Shown: one piece after another, positions 46,095 through 55,963 of the stretch | Layout: the number at the start of each line of letters is the position of its first letter | Position numbering within the stretch: the first letter of the stretch is position 1 | Source of the DNA: Pseudomonadota bacterium | GTDB taxonomy: Bacteria; Pseudomonadota; Alphaproteobacteria; Rhizobiales; Rhizobiaceae | Assembly: GCA_023404095.1 (NCBI GenBank) | Contig: JAEYDD010000072.1 | Location: 434,001-498,000 of the forward strand | Direction: 5' to 3' | DNA length: 64,000 nucleotides | Made by a program: the position numbers and the translations under genes | Notes under the pieces: generated by a model | The model's input: only the letters and a program-made list of their open reading frames with translations | The model's database searches: none | Told to the model about the DNA's origin: nothing

Positions 46095-47533
46095 AAGAAG
46101 GTCCGTGCGGCCGCTTCGGCGGCTTCGCCAATCGGTCCGCCAATCAGGACGTATCCCGCCACGAACAGGCCGGCGACGCCAAAGACCAGCTTCAGCTCGC
46201 CCGGGGTGCGGGCGAATTCATCCGTAGCCGGATCGAACCACATCACCTTCACGAGACGCAGGTAATAATAGGCGCCGACCACCGACGACAGCACGCCGAT
46301 GACGGCAAGCGCGTAGAGATGCGCCTCGATCGCCGCCATGAAGACGAAGTACTTGGCGAAGAAGCCGGCCAGCGGCGGAATGCCCGCCAGCGAGAACATC
46401 ATGACCGTCAGAACGCTGGCCATGAAGGGATTGGTGGTGGAGAGGCCGGCGAGATCGTCGATCGATTCCACGTTGCCGCCTTCACGACGCCGCATGGCGA
46501 GGATGCAGGCAAACGTGCCGAGCGTCATCACCATGTAGATGAGCATGTAGAGCGCCACGCCACGCACACCGGCCATGGAGCCGGCGGCGAGGCCGACGAG
46601 CGCATAGCCCATGTGACCGATCGACGAATAGGCCATCAGTCGCTTGATGTTCTTCTGGCCGATCGCGGCGAACGAGCCAAGCAGCATCGAGGCGATCGAG
46701 ATGAAGACGATGATCTGCTGCCAGTCGGCAACGACCGGCTCGAAGGCATCGATGACGATGCGCACCAGCATGGCCATCGCGGCAACCTTCGGCGCTGCGG
46801 CAAAGAAGGCGGTAACCGGCGTCGGAGCACCCTCGTAAACGTCCGGCGTCCACATGTGGAACGGAACGGCGGAAATCTTGAAGGCCAGACCCGCGAGAAC
46901 GAAGACCAGGCCGAAGACGAGGCCGAGCGAGCGGCCCTCGGCCGACAGCGCAGCTGCAATCTGCTCGAAATTCGTATGGCCGGTGAAGCCATAGACCAGC
47001 GACATGCCGTAGAGCAGCATGCCGGAAGACAGCGCGCCCAGCACGAAATACTTCAGGCCGGCTTCGGTTGAGCGGACGCTGTCGCGGTTGATCGCGGCGA
47101 CCACATAAAGAGCCAGCGACTGCAGCTCCAGCGCCAGATACAGCGAAAGCAGGTCGTTTGCCGAAATCATCAACAGCATGCCGAGAGTCGCCAGCACGAT
47201 GAGAACGGGAAACTCGAATCGGTCGAGCTGCTGCGAGCGGGCGTGTCCGACCGTCATGACCAGCGCCGTGATCGAGCCGATCAGGGTGAGGATCTTCATG
47301 AAGCGGGCGAAGGGATCAGAGACGAAGGCGCCGCCGAAGGCAACGCCCTCGGGACTCTTCATCACCAGCATGAGACCAGCGATGATCAGCAGAGCTACGG
47401 CCAGCCCGGTGACGGTTGTCGCCGAGCGTTCGCCGGAGAACACGCCTATCATCAGGAGAGCCATCGCACCCAGCGCCAGAATGACCTCGGGCGTCGAGAG
47501 CTGAAGGCTGGCAAGGAGGAGTTCAGCAGTCAT
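46091..47533 (-). CDS. nuoN: NADH-quinone oxidoreductase subunit N
   Basis: A 480-residue antiporter-like membrane subunit of Complex I with about 14 helices, one of three proton-pumping channels. The conserved core is seen in LSLYLALELQSLALYVVAAI (glutamate of TM5), FKISAVPFHMWTPDVYEGAP (lysine of TM7), and IKRLMAYSSIGHMGYALVGL (lysine of TM8). I use the ATG at 47533; a TTG two codons earlier is open. nuoM precedes it by 17 bases and birA overlaps its stop. Confidence 0.95.
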   Translation of the reverse strand: MTAELLLASLQLSTPEVILALGAMALLMIGVFSGERSATTVTGLAVALLIIAGLMLVMKSPEGVAFGGAFVSDPFARFMKILTLIGSITALVMTVGHARSQQLDRFEFPVLIVLATLGMLLMISANDLLSLYLALELQSLALYVVAAINRDSVRSTEAGLKYFVLGALSSGMLLYGMSLVYGFTGHTNFEQIAAALSAEGRSLGLVFGLVFVLAGLAFKISAVPFHMWTPDVYEGAPTPVTAFFAAAPKVAAMAMLVRIVIDAFEPVVADWQQIIVFISIASMLLGSFAAIGQKNIKRLMAYSSIGHMGYALVGLAAGSMAGVRGVALYMLIYMVMTLGTFACILAMRRREGGNVESIDDLAGLSTTNPFMASVLTVMMFSLAGIPPLAGFFAKYFVFMAAIEAHLYALAVIGVLSSVVGAYYYLRLVKVMWFDPATDEFARTPGELKLVFGVAGLFVAGYVLIGGPIGEAAEAAARTFF

Positions 47534-47550
47534 ATCCAATGATCCCGTCG

Positions 47551-49062
47551 TCAGTTCGCCGAGAGCGCAACGGATTGCGCTGCTTCGAGGGCCGCGGTGT
47601 AATTGTTGAGGAGGGCATCGACCGAGGCGGCGGTCACGTCAAAGACCGGCATGGGATAGACACCAAAGAAGATCGTCAGCAGCACGAGCGGATAGAGAAT
47701 GGCCTTCTCGCGTCCCGACAGATCGAGCAGCGCCTTGAGGCTCTCCTTCTCGAGCGGACCGAAGATCACGCGGCGGTAAAGCCACAGTGCATAGGCAGCC
47801 GACAGAATGACGCCGGACGTTGCAAAGAACGCGACCCAGGTATTGGCCCTGAAGGCGCCGAGCAGCGTCGTGATTTCGCCGACGAAGCCGGAGGTGCCGG
47901 GCAGGCCGACATTGGCCATCGTGAAGATCATGAAGGCGACGGCGTATTTCGGCATGTTGTTGGCAAGGCCGCCATAGGCGGAGATCTCGCGGGTGTGCAG
48001 GCGGTCATAGACGACGCCGACGCAAAGGAAGAGCGCGCCGGAGACGATGCCGTGCGAAAGCATCTGGAACAATGCGCCCTGCACGCCCTGCTCGTTGGCC
48101 GCAAAGATGCCCATGGTGACGTAGCCCATGTGCGCAACCGAGGAATAGGCGATCAGCTTCTTGATGTCTTCCTGCACCAGCGCAACCAGCGATGTGTAGA
48201 TGATGGCTACGACCGAGAGCGTGAAGACGAACGGCGCGAAATAGTCGGATGCCAGCGGGAACATCGGCAGCGAGAAGCGGAGGAAGCCATAGCCGCCGAG
48301 CTTCAACAGGATGCCTGCCAGGATGACCGAACCTGCCGTAGGGGCCTGAACGTGCGCGTCGGGAAGCCAGGTGTGGACCGGCCACATCGGCATCTTCACA
48401 GCGAAGGAAGCGAAGAAAGCAAGCCACAGCCACGTCTGCATCTGCTCCGGGAAGCCGTAGGCGAGCAGTTCGGGAATGCTGGTCGTGCCGGCCTGCCAGT
48501 ACATCGCCATGATGGCGAGCAGCATCAGCACGGAGCCAAGCAGCGTGTAGAGGAAGAACTTGTAGGACGCATAGACGCGATCCTTGCCGCCCCACACGCC
48601 GATGATGATGAACATCGGAATGAGGCCTGCTTCGAAGAAGACATAGAACAGGACGATGTCGAGCGAGACGAAGACGCCGACCATGAACACTTCCAGGATC
48701 AGGAAGGCGATCATGTATTCCTTCAGGCGCTTCTCGATCGAGTTCCAGCTCGCCAGCACGCAGAAGGGCATGAGGAACGTCGAGAGGATGACGAAGAGCA
48801 TCGAAATGCCGTCCACGCCGAGATGATAGGCGATGCCGGTGCCGAGCCACTCATGCTTCTCGACCATCTGGAAGCCGGGGTTCGAATAGTCGAAGCCAAC
48901 CCAGATGAAGACCGACAGGATGAAGGTGAAGACAGTCGTCAGCAGCGAGACGTTCAGGATGTTCCGCCGCCCGTAAGGGCTATCCTCGCGGGTCAGCAGC
49001 AGCAGCGCCACGCCAACCAGCGGAAGAAAGGTGACCGCGGAAAGAATCGGCCAATCGGTCAT
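47551..49062 (-). CDS. nuoM: NADH-quinone oxidoreductase subunit M
   Basis: A 503-residue antiporter-like proton-pumping subunit. It shows FEAGLIPMFIIIGVWGGKDR with the conserved glutamate, FAVKMPMWPVHTWLPDAHVQ with the key lysine, and IKKLIAYSSVAHMGYVTMGI. Its ATG overlaps the nuoL stop by one base (TGATG). Located between nuoL and nuoN as in most Complex I operons. Confidence 0.96.
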   Translation of the reverse strand: MTDWPILSAVTFLPLVGVALLLLTREDSPYGRRNILNVSLLTTVFTFILSVFIWVGFDYSNPGFQMVEKHEWLGTGIAYHLGVDGISMLFVILSTFLMPFCVLASWNSIEKRLKEYMIAFLILEVFMVGVFVSLDIVLFYVFFEAGLIPMFIIIGVWGGKDRVYASYKFFLYTLLGSVLMLLAIMAMYWQAGTTSIPELLAYGFPEQMQTWLWLAFFASFAVKMPMWPVHTWLPDAHVQAPTAGSVILAGILLKLGGYGFLRFSLPMFPLASDYFAPFVFTLSVVAIIYTSLVALVQEDIKKLIAYSSVAHMGYVTMGIFAANEQGVQGALFQMLSHGIVSGALFLCVGVVYDRLHTREISAYGGLANNMPKYAVAFMIFTMANVGLPGTSGFVGEITTLLGAFRANTWVAFFATSGVILSAAYALWLYRRVIFGPLEKESLKALLDLSGREKAILYPLVLLTIFFGVYPMPVFDVTAASVDALLNNYTAALEAAQSVALSAN

Positions 49063-51059
49063 CAGATGGAACTCCCGAGCATCATCCAGGTAACGAGTGC
49101 CGCAATTCCGAGCAGCATCGCAAAGGCATAGTGATAAAGGTAACCGGTCTGCAGGCGGACGACGCGGTCGGTCACGTCGAGGACGCGCGCGGCAATCCCG
49201 TTCGGGCCGAGCCCGTCGATGATCGCGCCATCACCGCCCTTCCAGAACACGCGGCCGATCCAGAGCGCCGGGCGCACGAACAGGAAGTCGTACAGTTCGT
49301 CGAAGTACCACTTGTTCAACAGGAACTGGTACAGACCGCGGTGCTGTTCTGCCAGGTACTTCGGCAGGTCCGGACGACGGATGTACATGAACCAGGCGGT
49401 AACGAAACCCAGTGCCATTGCGGCAAACGGGCTCCACTTCACCCACAGCGGAACGTGGTGAAACTCTTCCAGGATCTCGTTTTCCGGACCGGTGAACAAC
49501 GCACCCTTCCAGAATTCGACATAGTGGTGGCCGAAGAAGTAGTCGTGGAACAGGAAGCCCGCAAGCACCGCGCCGGCGGCGAGGATATAGAGCGGAACCA
49601 GCATGACCGCGGGCGATTCGTGGACGTGGTGCATGACATCGGAAGAAGCGCGCGGCTTGCCGAAGAACGTCATGAAGGCCAGGCGCCACGAGTAGAAGCT
49701 CGTGAAGAGCGCTGCGATCACCAGCAGGGTGAAGGCGAAGCCGGCAACCGTGCTGTGCGACGCGAAGGCGCTCTCGATGATCGCATCCTTCGAGAAGAAG
49801 CCGGCAAATCCGATGACGGTGCCCGGAATGCCGACACCCGTCAGCGCCAGCGTACCGATCGTCATCATCCAGAAGGTGACCGGAATATGCGTGCGCAGGC
49901 CGCCCATGTAACGCATGTCCTGCTCGCCGTCGACGGCATGGATGACCGAGCCGGCGCCAAGGAACAGCAGCGCCTTGAAGAAGGCGTGCGTGAAGAGGTG
50001 GAACACAGCCGCGCCATAGGCGCCGACGCCAAGCGCCACAAACATGTAGCCGAGCTGCGAGCAGGTCGAATAGGCGATGACGCGCTTGATGTCGTTCTGC
50101 ACCAGGCCGACGGTCGCGGCAAAGAAGGCCGTGATCGCGCCGATGATGGTGACGACGGTCAGCGCATCCGGCGACAGTTCGAACAGAGGCGACATGCGGG
50201 CGACGAGGAAGACGCCGGCGGTGACCATGGTCGCGGCGTGAATGAGTGCTGAGACCGGGGTCGGGCCTTCCATTGCGTCCGGAAGCCAGGTGTGCAGCAG
50301 GAACTGCGCCGACTTGCCCATCGCGCCCATGAAGAGCAGGAGGCAGGCCGCGGTGATCGCATTGGCCTTGTCGAGGTGCAGGCCGAACAGCGTGATGACG
50401 GGCTCTGCGGCATCTGCAGCGCCTTCGGCCGGCAGATAGGTCGCAGCCGTCGCGAAGATCGTCTCGAAGCTGACGGAGCCGAAGAGATAGAAGACGGTGA
50501 AGATGCCGAGCGCGAAGCCGAAGTCGCCGACACGGTTGACGATGAAGGCCTTCATGGCGGCGGCGTTCGCCGAAGGCTTCTTGAACCAGAAGCCGATGAG
50601 CAGATACGACGCCAGGCCCACGCCTTCCCAGCCGAAGAACATCTGCAGCAGGTTGTCCGACGTGATGAGCATCAGCATCGCGAAGGTGAACAGCGACAGG
50701 TAGGCAAAGAAGCGCGGCCGATGCGGGTCATGATGCATGTAGCCGATCGAGTAGACATGCACGAGCATCGACACGGTGTTGACGACGACGAACATAACCG
50801 CCGTCAGCGTATCGACGCGGAAGGCCCATTCGACGTCGAACCCGCCGGACTGCATCCAGCGCATGACCGAAACCTTGATCAACTCCTCGTGGCCGAGTGC
50901 GACCTGGAAGAAGACGACCCAGGACAGCGCGCAGGCGATCACCATGAAACCGCTGGTGACGAATTCGGAAGCCTTGGCGCCGATGGTGTTACCACCGAGC
51001 CCCGCGATCAGAAAGCCGATCAGCGGAAGGAAGACGATTGCTTTGATGACGGTATCCAT
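49062..51059 (-). CDS. nuoL: NADH-quinone oxidoreductase subunit L
   Basis: A 665-residue subunit, the most distal pump of the membrane arm, ending in the long lateral helix and a last membrane segment (YHYAFAMLLGIAALVTWMML). Conserved parts include FFGWEGVGLASYLLIGFWF (TM5 glutamate), MGKSAQFLLHTWLPDAMEGP (TM7 lysine) and IKRVIAYSTCSQLGYMFVAL (TM8 lysine). It lies six bases after nuoK and overlaps nuoM by one base. Confidence 0.96.
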   Translation of the reverse strand: MDTVIKAIVFLPLIGFLIAGLGGNTIGAKASEFVTSGFMVIACALSWVVFFQVALGHEELIKVSVMRWMQSGGFDVEWAFRVDTLTAVMFVVVNTVSMLVHVYSIGYMHHDPHRPRFFAYLSLFTFAMLMLITSDNLLQMFFGWEGVGLASYLLIGFWFKKPSANAAAMKAFIVNRVGDFGFALGIFTVFYLFGSVSFETIFATAATYLPAEGAADAAEPVITLFGLHLDKANAITAACLLLFMGAMGKSAQFLLHTWLPDAMEGPTPVSALIHAATMVTAGVFLVARMSPLFELSPDALTVVTIIGAITAFFAATVGLVQNDIKRVIAYSTCSQLGYMFVALGVGAYGAAVFHLFTHAFFKALLFLGAGSVIHAVDGEQDMRYMGGLRTHIPVTFWMMTIGTLALTGVGIPGTVIGFAGFFSKDAIIESAFASHSTVAGFAFTLLVIAALFTSFYSWRLAFMTFFGKPRASSDVMHHVHESPAVMLVPLYILAAGAVLAGFLFHDYFFGHHYVEFWKGALFTGPENEILEEFHHVPLWVKWSPFAAMALGFVTAWFMYIRRPDLPKYLAEQHRGLYQFLLNKWYFDELYDFLFVRPALWIGRVFWKGGDGAIIDGLGPNGIAARVLDVTDRVVRLQTGYLYHYAFAMLLGIAALVTWMMLGSSI

Positions 51060-51065
51060 GACCGA

Positions 51066-51374
51066 TCAACCCTTCATCACGTTGACGTCTTCCACGGCGA
51101 TGGAGCCGCGGTTCCGGTAGAAGACGACGAGAATTGCAAGACCGATCGCCGCTTCGGCAGCCGCGACCGTCAGGATGAACAGAGCAAAGACCTGGCCGAC
51201 GATGTCGTTCAGGAAGGCGGAGAAAGCGACCATGTTGATGTTGACCGCGAGCAGGATCAGCTCGATCGACATCAGGATGACGATGACGTTCTTGCGGTTG
51301 ATGAAGATGCCGAAGACGCCGAGCGTGAACAGGATCGCGCTGACCGTGAGATAGTGGGAAATACCGATTTCCAT
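51066..51374 (-). CDS. nuoK: NADH-quinone oxidoreductase subunit K
   Basis: A 102-residue membrane subunit with three helices. It carries the proton-path glutamates in VILMSIELILLAVNINMVAF and AAAEAAIGLAILVVFYRNRG. Length and position between nuoJ and nuoL are standard. Confidence 0.97.
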   Translation of the reverse strand: MEIGISHYLTVSAILFTLGVFGIFINRKNVIVILMSIELILLAVNINMVAFSAFLNDIVGQVFALFILTVAAAEAAIGLAILVVFYRNRGSIAVEDVNVMKG

Positions 51375-51402
51375 GATGCGAATTCCTTAAGTCCAGCGCG
51401 TC

Positions 51403-52017
51403 TCAGAGACCCTGCCCCGGTTTCACCTTGACCACCTCGACGGCGGTTGCCGGCGTACGGGCCACCTGGGCGGAGATGTCCTGCCGCTTGATTCCCTCGC
51501 GATGACGCAGCGTCAGGACGATGGCCCCGATCATGGCCACCAGCAGCACCAGGCCCGCGATCTGGAAGAAGTAGACATAGTCCGTATAGAGCACGTCGCC
51601 GAGTGCCGCAGTGTTGGTGCGCTCCGCGATCGGCGGGATCGGGTGCGCAGCGTTACTCGCAATCTCTGGCGCAAGCGTCGAGCCGCCGACAACGATGATC
51701 AGTTCCGCCGCCAGCACGAGACCGACCAGCGCTCCCACCGGCGCATGCTCGATGAGACCGGAGCGAAGGGCTGCGAAATCGATATCAAGCATCATGACGA
51801 CGAAGAGGAAGAGAACCGCAACCGCGCCGACATAGACGACCAGCAGGATCATCGCCAGGAATTCGGCGCCGGTCAGCAGGAAGAGACCCGCGGCGTTGAA
51901 GAACGTGACGATCAGGAACAGCACGGAGTAGACCGGGTTCCTTGCCGCGATCACCATGAACGCGGACGCCACCGCCACGAAGGCGAACATATAGAAAAAA
52001 AGAGCCTGCAGACCCAT
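51403..52017 (-). CDS. nuoJ: NADH-quinone oxidoreductase subunit J
   Basis: A 204-residue membrane subunit with five helices. The conserved LLTGAEFLAMILLVVYVGAV carries the pi-bulge region of TM3. I use the ATG at 52017 (MGLQALFFYMFAFVAVASAF); a longer open frame to 52104 is rich in arginine and glycine and unlike the family. A gap of 145 bases to nuoI is the longest inside the core of this operon and contains a 10-base direct repeat GCCCGTCGCC (52086 and 52120). Confidence 0.94.
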   Translation of the reverse strand: MGLQALFFYMFAFVAVASAFMVIAARNPVYSVLFLIVTFFNAAGLFLLTGAEFLAMILLVVYVGAVAVLFLFVVMMLDIDFAALRSGLIEHAPVGALVGLVLAAELIIVVGGSTLAPEIASNAAHPIPPIAERTNTAALGDVLYTDYVYFFQIAGLVLLVAMIGAIVLTLRHREGIKRQDISAQVARTPATAVEVVKVKPGQGL

Positions 52018-52162
52018 TTTGGTGCCTTTTCGTCTTCCCCGGAAAGAACCGCGCAAAGGCCGCCCTTCTCCGTCGAAGCTTGGCGGCCCGTCGCCACCAA
52101 GCACTTATCCAGTATTGATGCCCGTCGCCCCTGCGGGCGGCAGTCCCCTTGCCGACCGCGTG

Positions 52163-52654
52163 TCAGCGATACGGCGAATCCATTGCGATGTTGCGGGCGA
52201 TTTCCCGCTCCCAGCGATCGCCGTTTTCGAGAAGCTTCTGCTTGTCGTAATAGAGTTCCTCACGGGTTTCCGTGGCGAATTCGAAGTTCGGCCCCTCAAC
52301 GATGGCGTCGACCGGGCAGGCTTCCTGGCAGAAACCGCAATAGATGCACTTCACCATGTCGATGTCGTAGCGCACGGTACGGCGGGTGCCATCGTTGCGG
52401 CGCGGTCCCGCCTCGATGGTGATGGCCTGAGCCGGACAGATCGCCTCGCACAGCTTGCAGGCGATGCAGCGTTCCTCGCCGTTCGGATAACGGCGCAGCG
52501 CGTGTTCGCCGCGGAAGCGCGGGCTTACCGGCCCCTTTTCGAAGGGGTAGTTCAACGTCGCCTTCGGCCGGAAGAAGTAGCGCATCGACAGGAAGAAAGC
52601 GCCGACGAACTCCTTCAGGAACAGCGAATTTACGGCTTGCGAAAGACTAGCCAT
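52163..52654 (-). CDS. nuoI: NADH-quinone oxidoreductase subunit I
   Basis: A 163-residue peripheral-arm subunit holding clusters N6a and N6b. The two ferredoxin motifs are CIACKLCEAICPAQA and CIYCGFCQEACPVDA, each with an extra cysteine-proline. The N-terminal amphipathic helix FLKEFVGAFFLSMRYFFRPK anchors it to the membrane arm. Follows nuoH by 37 bases. Confidence 0.97.
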   Translation of the reverse strand: MASLSQAVNSLFLKEFVGAFFLSMRYFFRPKATLNYPFEKGPVSPRFRGEHALRRYPNGEERCIACKLCEAICPAQAITIEAGPRRNDGTRRTVRYDIDMVKCIYCGFCQEACPVDAIVEGPNFEFATETREELYYDKQKLLENGDRWEREIARNIAMDSPYR

Positions 52655-52691
52655 TACTGAGCTCCAATGCTGCTGAAACGACCGGTCGCCA

Positions 52692-53738
52692 TCAGGCGCC
52701 CCACCCGGTGAGCTTCAGCACGAATGCAACGATGACGACCATGGCAAGCGACAGAGGAAGGAAGACCTTCCAGCCGAGACGCATCAGCTGGTCGTAGCGG
52801 TAGCGCGGCACGAATGCCTTGACCATCGCGAACATGAAGAACACGAGGCAGGCCTTCAGGGCGAACCAGACGATGCCCGGCACCCAGTTGAGGAACCAAA
52901 TGTCGACCGGAGGCAACCAGCCGCCGAGGAAGAGGATCGTCGTCAGCGCGCACATCAGGCAGATGGCGGCATATTCGCCGAGCATGAACATCATGTACGG
53001 CGTGGAGCCGTACTCCACCATGAAACCGGCGACGAGTTCGGATTCGGCTTCCGGAAGGTCGAAGGGCGGACGGTTCGTCTCGGCGAGCGCGGAGATGAAG
53101 AAGATCACGAACATCGGGAACAGCGCCAGCCAGTTCCAGTCCAGGAACGAGCCCGGCAGGCCGATCATCGTGCCGAGGCCGTCACGCTGTGCGTTGACGA
53201 TGTCGGTCAGGTTCAGCGAACCGACCGTCAGAAGCACGGTGACGATGACGAAGCCGATGGAGACTTCATAGGAGACCATCTGGGCTGCCGAACGCAGGGC
53301 ACCGAGGAATGGATACTTCGAGTTCGAAGCCCAGCCGCCCATGATGATGCCGTAGACCTCGAGTGAGGAAATGGCGAACACGTAGAGGATGCCGACATTG
53401 ATGTTGGCGATGACCCAGTTCTCGTTGAGCGGAATGACCGCCCAGGTGGCAAGTGCAAGCGTCACGGAAACGAGCGGCGCCAACAGGAAGATCGCCTTGT
53501 TGGCGGTGGCCGGGATGACCGGCTCCTTGAACACGAACTTCAAAAGGTCGGCAAAAGACTGGAACAGCCCCCACGGGCCGACGACGTTCGGACCGCGACG
53601 CAACTGCACGGCCGCCCAGATCTTGCGGTCAGCCAGGAGGATATAGGCGATGAAAAGGAGCAGCGCGACCAGCAGCAGCAGAGATTGGCCGATCATGATG
53701 ACCGCAGGCCATACGTAGCTCGAAACAAAAGCGTCCAT
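52692..53738 (-). CDS. nuoH: NADH-quinone oxidoreductase subunit H
   Basis: A 348-residue membrane subunit that helps form the quinone-binding chamber and links the two arms. It has about eight helices with the conserved DRKIWAAVQLRRGPNVVGPW, ETNRPPFDLPEAESELVAGF and VEYGSTPYMMFMLGEYAAIC. I use the ATG at 53738 (MDAFVSSYVW); the upstream open 29 codons look non-coding. Follows nuoG by 19 bases. Confidence 0.96.
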   Translation of the reverse strand: MDAFVSSYVWPAVIMIGQSLLLLVALLLFIAYILLADRKIWAAVQLRRGPNVVGPWGLFQSFADLLKFVFKEPVIPATANKAIFLLAPLVSVTLALATWAVIPLNENWVIANINVGILYVFAISSLEVYGIIMGGWASNSKYPFLGALRSAAQMVSYEVSIGFVIVTVLLTVGSLNLTDIVNAQRDGLGTMIGLPGSFLDWNWLALFPMFVIFFISALAETNRPPFDLPEAESELVAGFMVEYGSTPYMMFMLGEYAAICLMCALTTILFLGGWLPPVDIWFLNWVPGIVWFALKACLVFFMFAMVKAFVPRYRYDQLMRLGWKVFLPLSLAMVVIVAFVLKLTGWGA

Positions 53739-53757
53739 AATGCTTATTCCCTCGCGC

Positions 53758-55836
53758 TTATTCCGCTGCGGCTTTGAAGTTGTTGCGGGCGAGTGCCGAG
53801 CACTCGGCCATGACCGCGGAGGCACGCGCTATCGGGTTCGTCAAATAGAAGTCTTTGACGGGAGACGCAAACCCGGATTTCGTCATCTTCCCGCCTTTTT
53901 TCGAAAGAGCGGCCAGTTCGGCGCTGTCGGCGGGGGCGATCTCGTCCACGCCTGCAAAATGGGGGTGCGCCGCATAGAGCCTCGAACGAAGCTGGGCCAG
54001 CGAATCAAACGGCAGCTTCTTGCCGAGCACGTCGGAAAGGGCGCGAAGGATGGCCCAGTCTTCACGCGCTTCGCCCGGCGCGAAGCCGGCACGGTTGCCC
54101 TGCTGGACCCGGCCTTCGGTGTTGACCCAGGTGCCGGATTTTTCAGTGTAGGTCGCGCCCGGTAGGATCACGTCGGCGAGATGCGCCGCGTTGTCGCCGT
54201 GTGAGCCGATATAGACGGTGAAGGCCGACTTGTTGGCGAAGTCCATCTCGTCAGCACCCAGCAGGAAGAGGACGTCGGTACCGGTCAGCATTTCGGCTGC
54301 CGTCTTGCCGCCCTCGCCCGGAACGAAGCCGAGGTCGAGCCCGCCGACGCGTGCGGCAGCCGTATGCAGGATGCCGAGACCGTTCCAATCGGCGCCGATC
54401 GCACCGACGGCTTCGGCCAGCTTCACGACATTTGCCAGAACGGCAAGGCCGTCTTCGCGCGCCAGAGCGCCCTGGCCGACGATGATCATCGGATTCTTGG
54501 CGTTCTTCAGCGTCTCGGCGAACTTGCCGTTGCCGGCAACGAGTTCGGCCAGAGAGTCCGGACCCGCGCCGAGGTATTCGTAGCCGTAACGCAGTTCCGG
54601 CTGTTCACCGATCAAGCCGACCGGGAAGCCGTCCATGCGCCAGCGCTTGCGGATGCGGGCGTTCAGCACTGCGGCCTCGACGCGCGGATTCGCACCGACG
54701 ATGAGAAGGGCGTCAGCCTGCTCGATGCCGGCGATGGTCGGATTGAAGAGATAGCTCGCGCGGCCGAACGATGGATGCAGCGCCGTGCCATCCTGCCGGC
54801 AATCGATGTTGACGGAGCCCAGCGCCGACATCAATTCGCGCAGGGCGTACATTTCCTCGACCGAAGCGAGATCGCCCGCAATCGCGCCGATCCGGTCGCC
54901 CGGCTTGCCGGCAACAGCTGCCTTGACGGCGCCAAATGCCTCGGCCCAGCTTGCCGGCTGCAAACGGCCGTCCTTGCGGACGTAGGGGCGGTCGAGCCGC
55001 TGGGTCTTCAGGCCATCCCAGATATAGCGGGTCTTGTCGGAGATCCACTCCTCGTTGATCTCTTCATTGACGCGAGGCAGCACGCGCATCACTTCGCGGC
55101 CGCGGGTGTCGACGCGGATCGCCGAGCCGACGGCGTCCATGACGTCGATCGATTCGGTCTTGTTCAGTTCCCACGGACGGGCGGTGAAGGCGAAGGGCTT
55201 GGAAGTCAGCGCGCCGACGGGGCACAGGTCGACGACGTTGCCCTGCAGCTCCGAAGTCATCGCCTGCTCGAGATAGGTGGTGATTTCCGCATCCTCGCCG
55301 CGACCGATCAGGCCGAGTTCGCTGATGCCGGCCACCTCGGTGGTAAAGCGGACGCAGCGCGTGCAGTGGATGCAGCGGTTCATGATCGTCTTGACGAGCG
55401 GGCCGATATACTTGTCCTCGACGGCGCGCTTGTTTTCCTGATAGCGCGAACTGTCGATGCCGAAAGCCATCGCCTGGTCCTGCAGGTCGCATTCGCCGCC
55501 CTGGTCGCAGATGGGGCAGTCCAGCGGATGGTTGATCAGCAGGAATTCCATCACGCCTTCACGGGCCTTCTTGACCATCGGCGTGGTGGTGAAGACTTCC
55601 GGCGGCTCGCCGTTCGGTCCGGGACGCAGGTCGCGAACGCCCATGGCGCAGGAGGCCGCCGGCTTCGGCGGGCCGCCCTTCACTTCGACCAGGCACATGC
55701 GGCAGTTGCCGGCAACCGACAGCCGCTCGTGGAAACAGAAGCGCGGAACTTCGGCGCCGGCCTCCTCGCACGCCTGCAACAGCGTGAAATGATCCGGAAC
55801 CTCGATCTCTTTTCCGTCGACTTTCAGTTTTGCCAT
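53758..55836 (-). CDS. nuoG: NADH-quinone oxidoreductase subunit G
   Basis: A 692-residue subunit of the electron-input part. Its N-terminal part carries three clusters: a 2Fe-2S site from FCFHERLSVAGNCRMCLVEV, N5 from the HxxxCxxC region HPLDCPICDQGGECDLQDQA, and N4 from NRCIHCTRCVRFTTEVAG. The rest is a molybdopterin-oxidoreductase-like domain without cofactor (VGANPRVEAAVLNARIRKRW). I use the ATG at 55836 (MAKLKVDGKEIEVPDHF). An extra gene sits between nuoF and this one. Confidence 0.96.
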   Translation of the reverse strand: MAKLKVDGKEIEVPDHFTLLQACEEAGAEVPRFCFHERLSVAGNCRMCLVEVKGGPPKPAASCAMGVRDLRPGPNGEPPEVFTTTPMVKKAREGVMEFLLINHPLDCPICDQGGECDLQDQAMAFGIDSSRYQENKRAVEDKYIGPLVKTIMNRCIHCTRCVRFTTEVAGISELGLIGRGEDAEITTYLEQAMTSELQGNVVDLCPVGALTSKPFAFTARPWELNKTESIDVMDAVGSAIRVDTRGREVMRVLPRVNEEINEEWISDKTRYIWDGLKTQRLDRPYVRKDGRLQPASWAEAFGAVKAAVAGKPGDRIGAIAGDLASVEEMYALRELMSALGSVNIDCRQDGTALHPSFGRASYLFNPTIAGIEQADALLIVGANPRVEAAVLNARIRKRWRMDGFPVGLIGEQPELRYGYEYLGAGPDSLAELVAGNGKFAETLKNAKNPMIIVGQGALAREDGLAVLANVVKLAEAVGAIGADWNGLGILHTAAARVGGLDLGFVPGEGGKTAAEMLTGTDVLFLLGADEMDFANKSAFTVYIGSHGDNAAHLADVILPGATYTEKSGTWVNTEGRVQQGNRAGFAPGEAREDWAILRALSDVLGKKLPFDSLAQLRSRLYAAHPHFAGVDEIAPADSAELAALSKKGGKMTKSGFASPVKDFYLTNPIARASAVMAECSALARNNFKAAAE

Positions 55837-55963
55837 ATCCGTCTTCCCGCTTCCGATGCACCGCTTCCGCCGTGCCAGCGCCATGTCACGCGCGGCCGGC
55901 AGCGGCTAGCCCGCTTCCCGTCCGCGTCAGTCGTTAGTCGTCCGCCGGTTCGCTCCGGGCCAC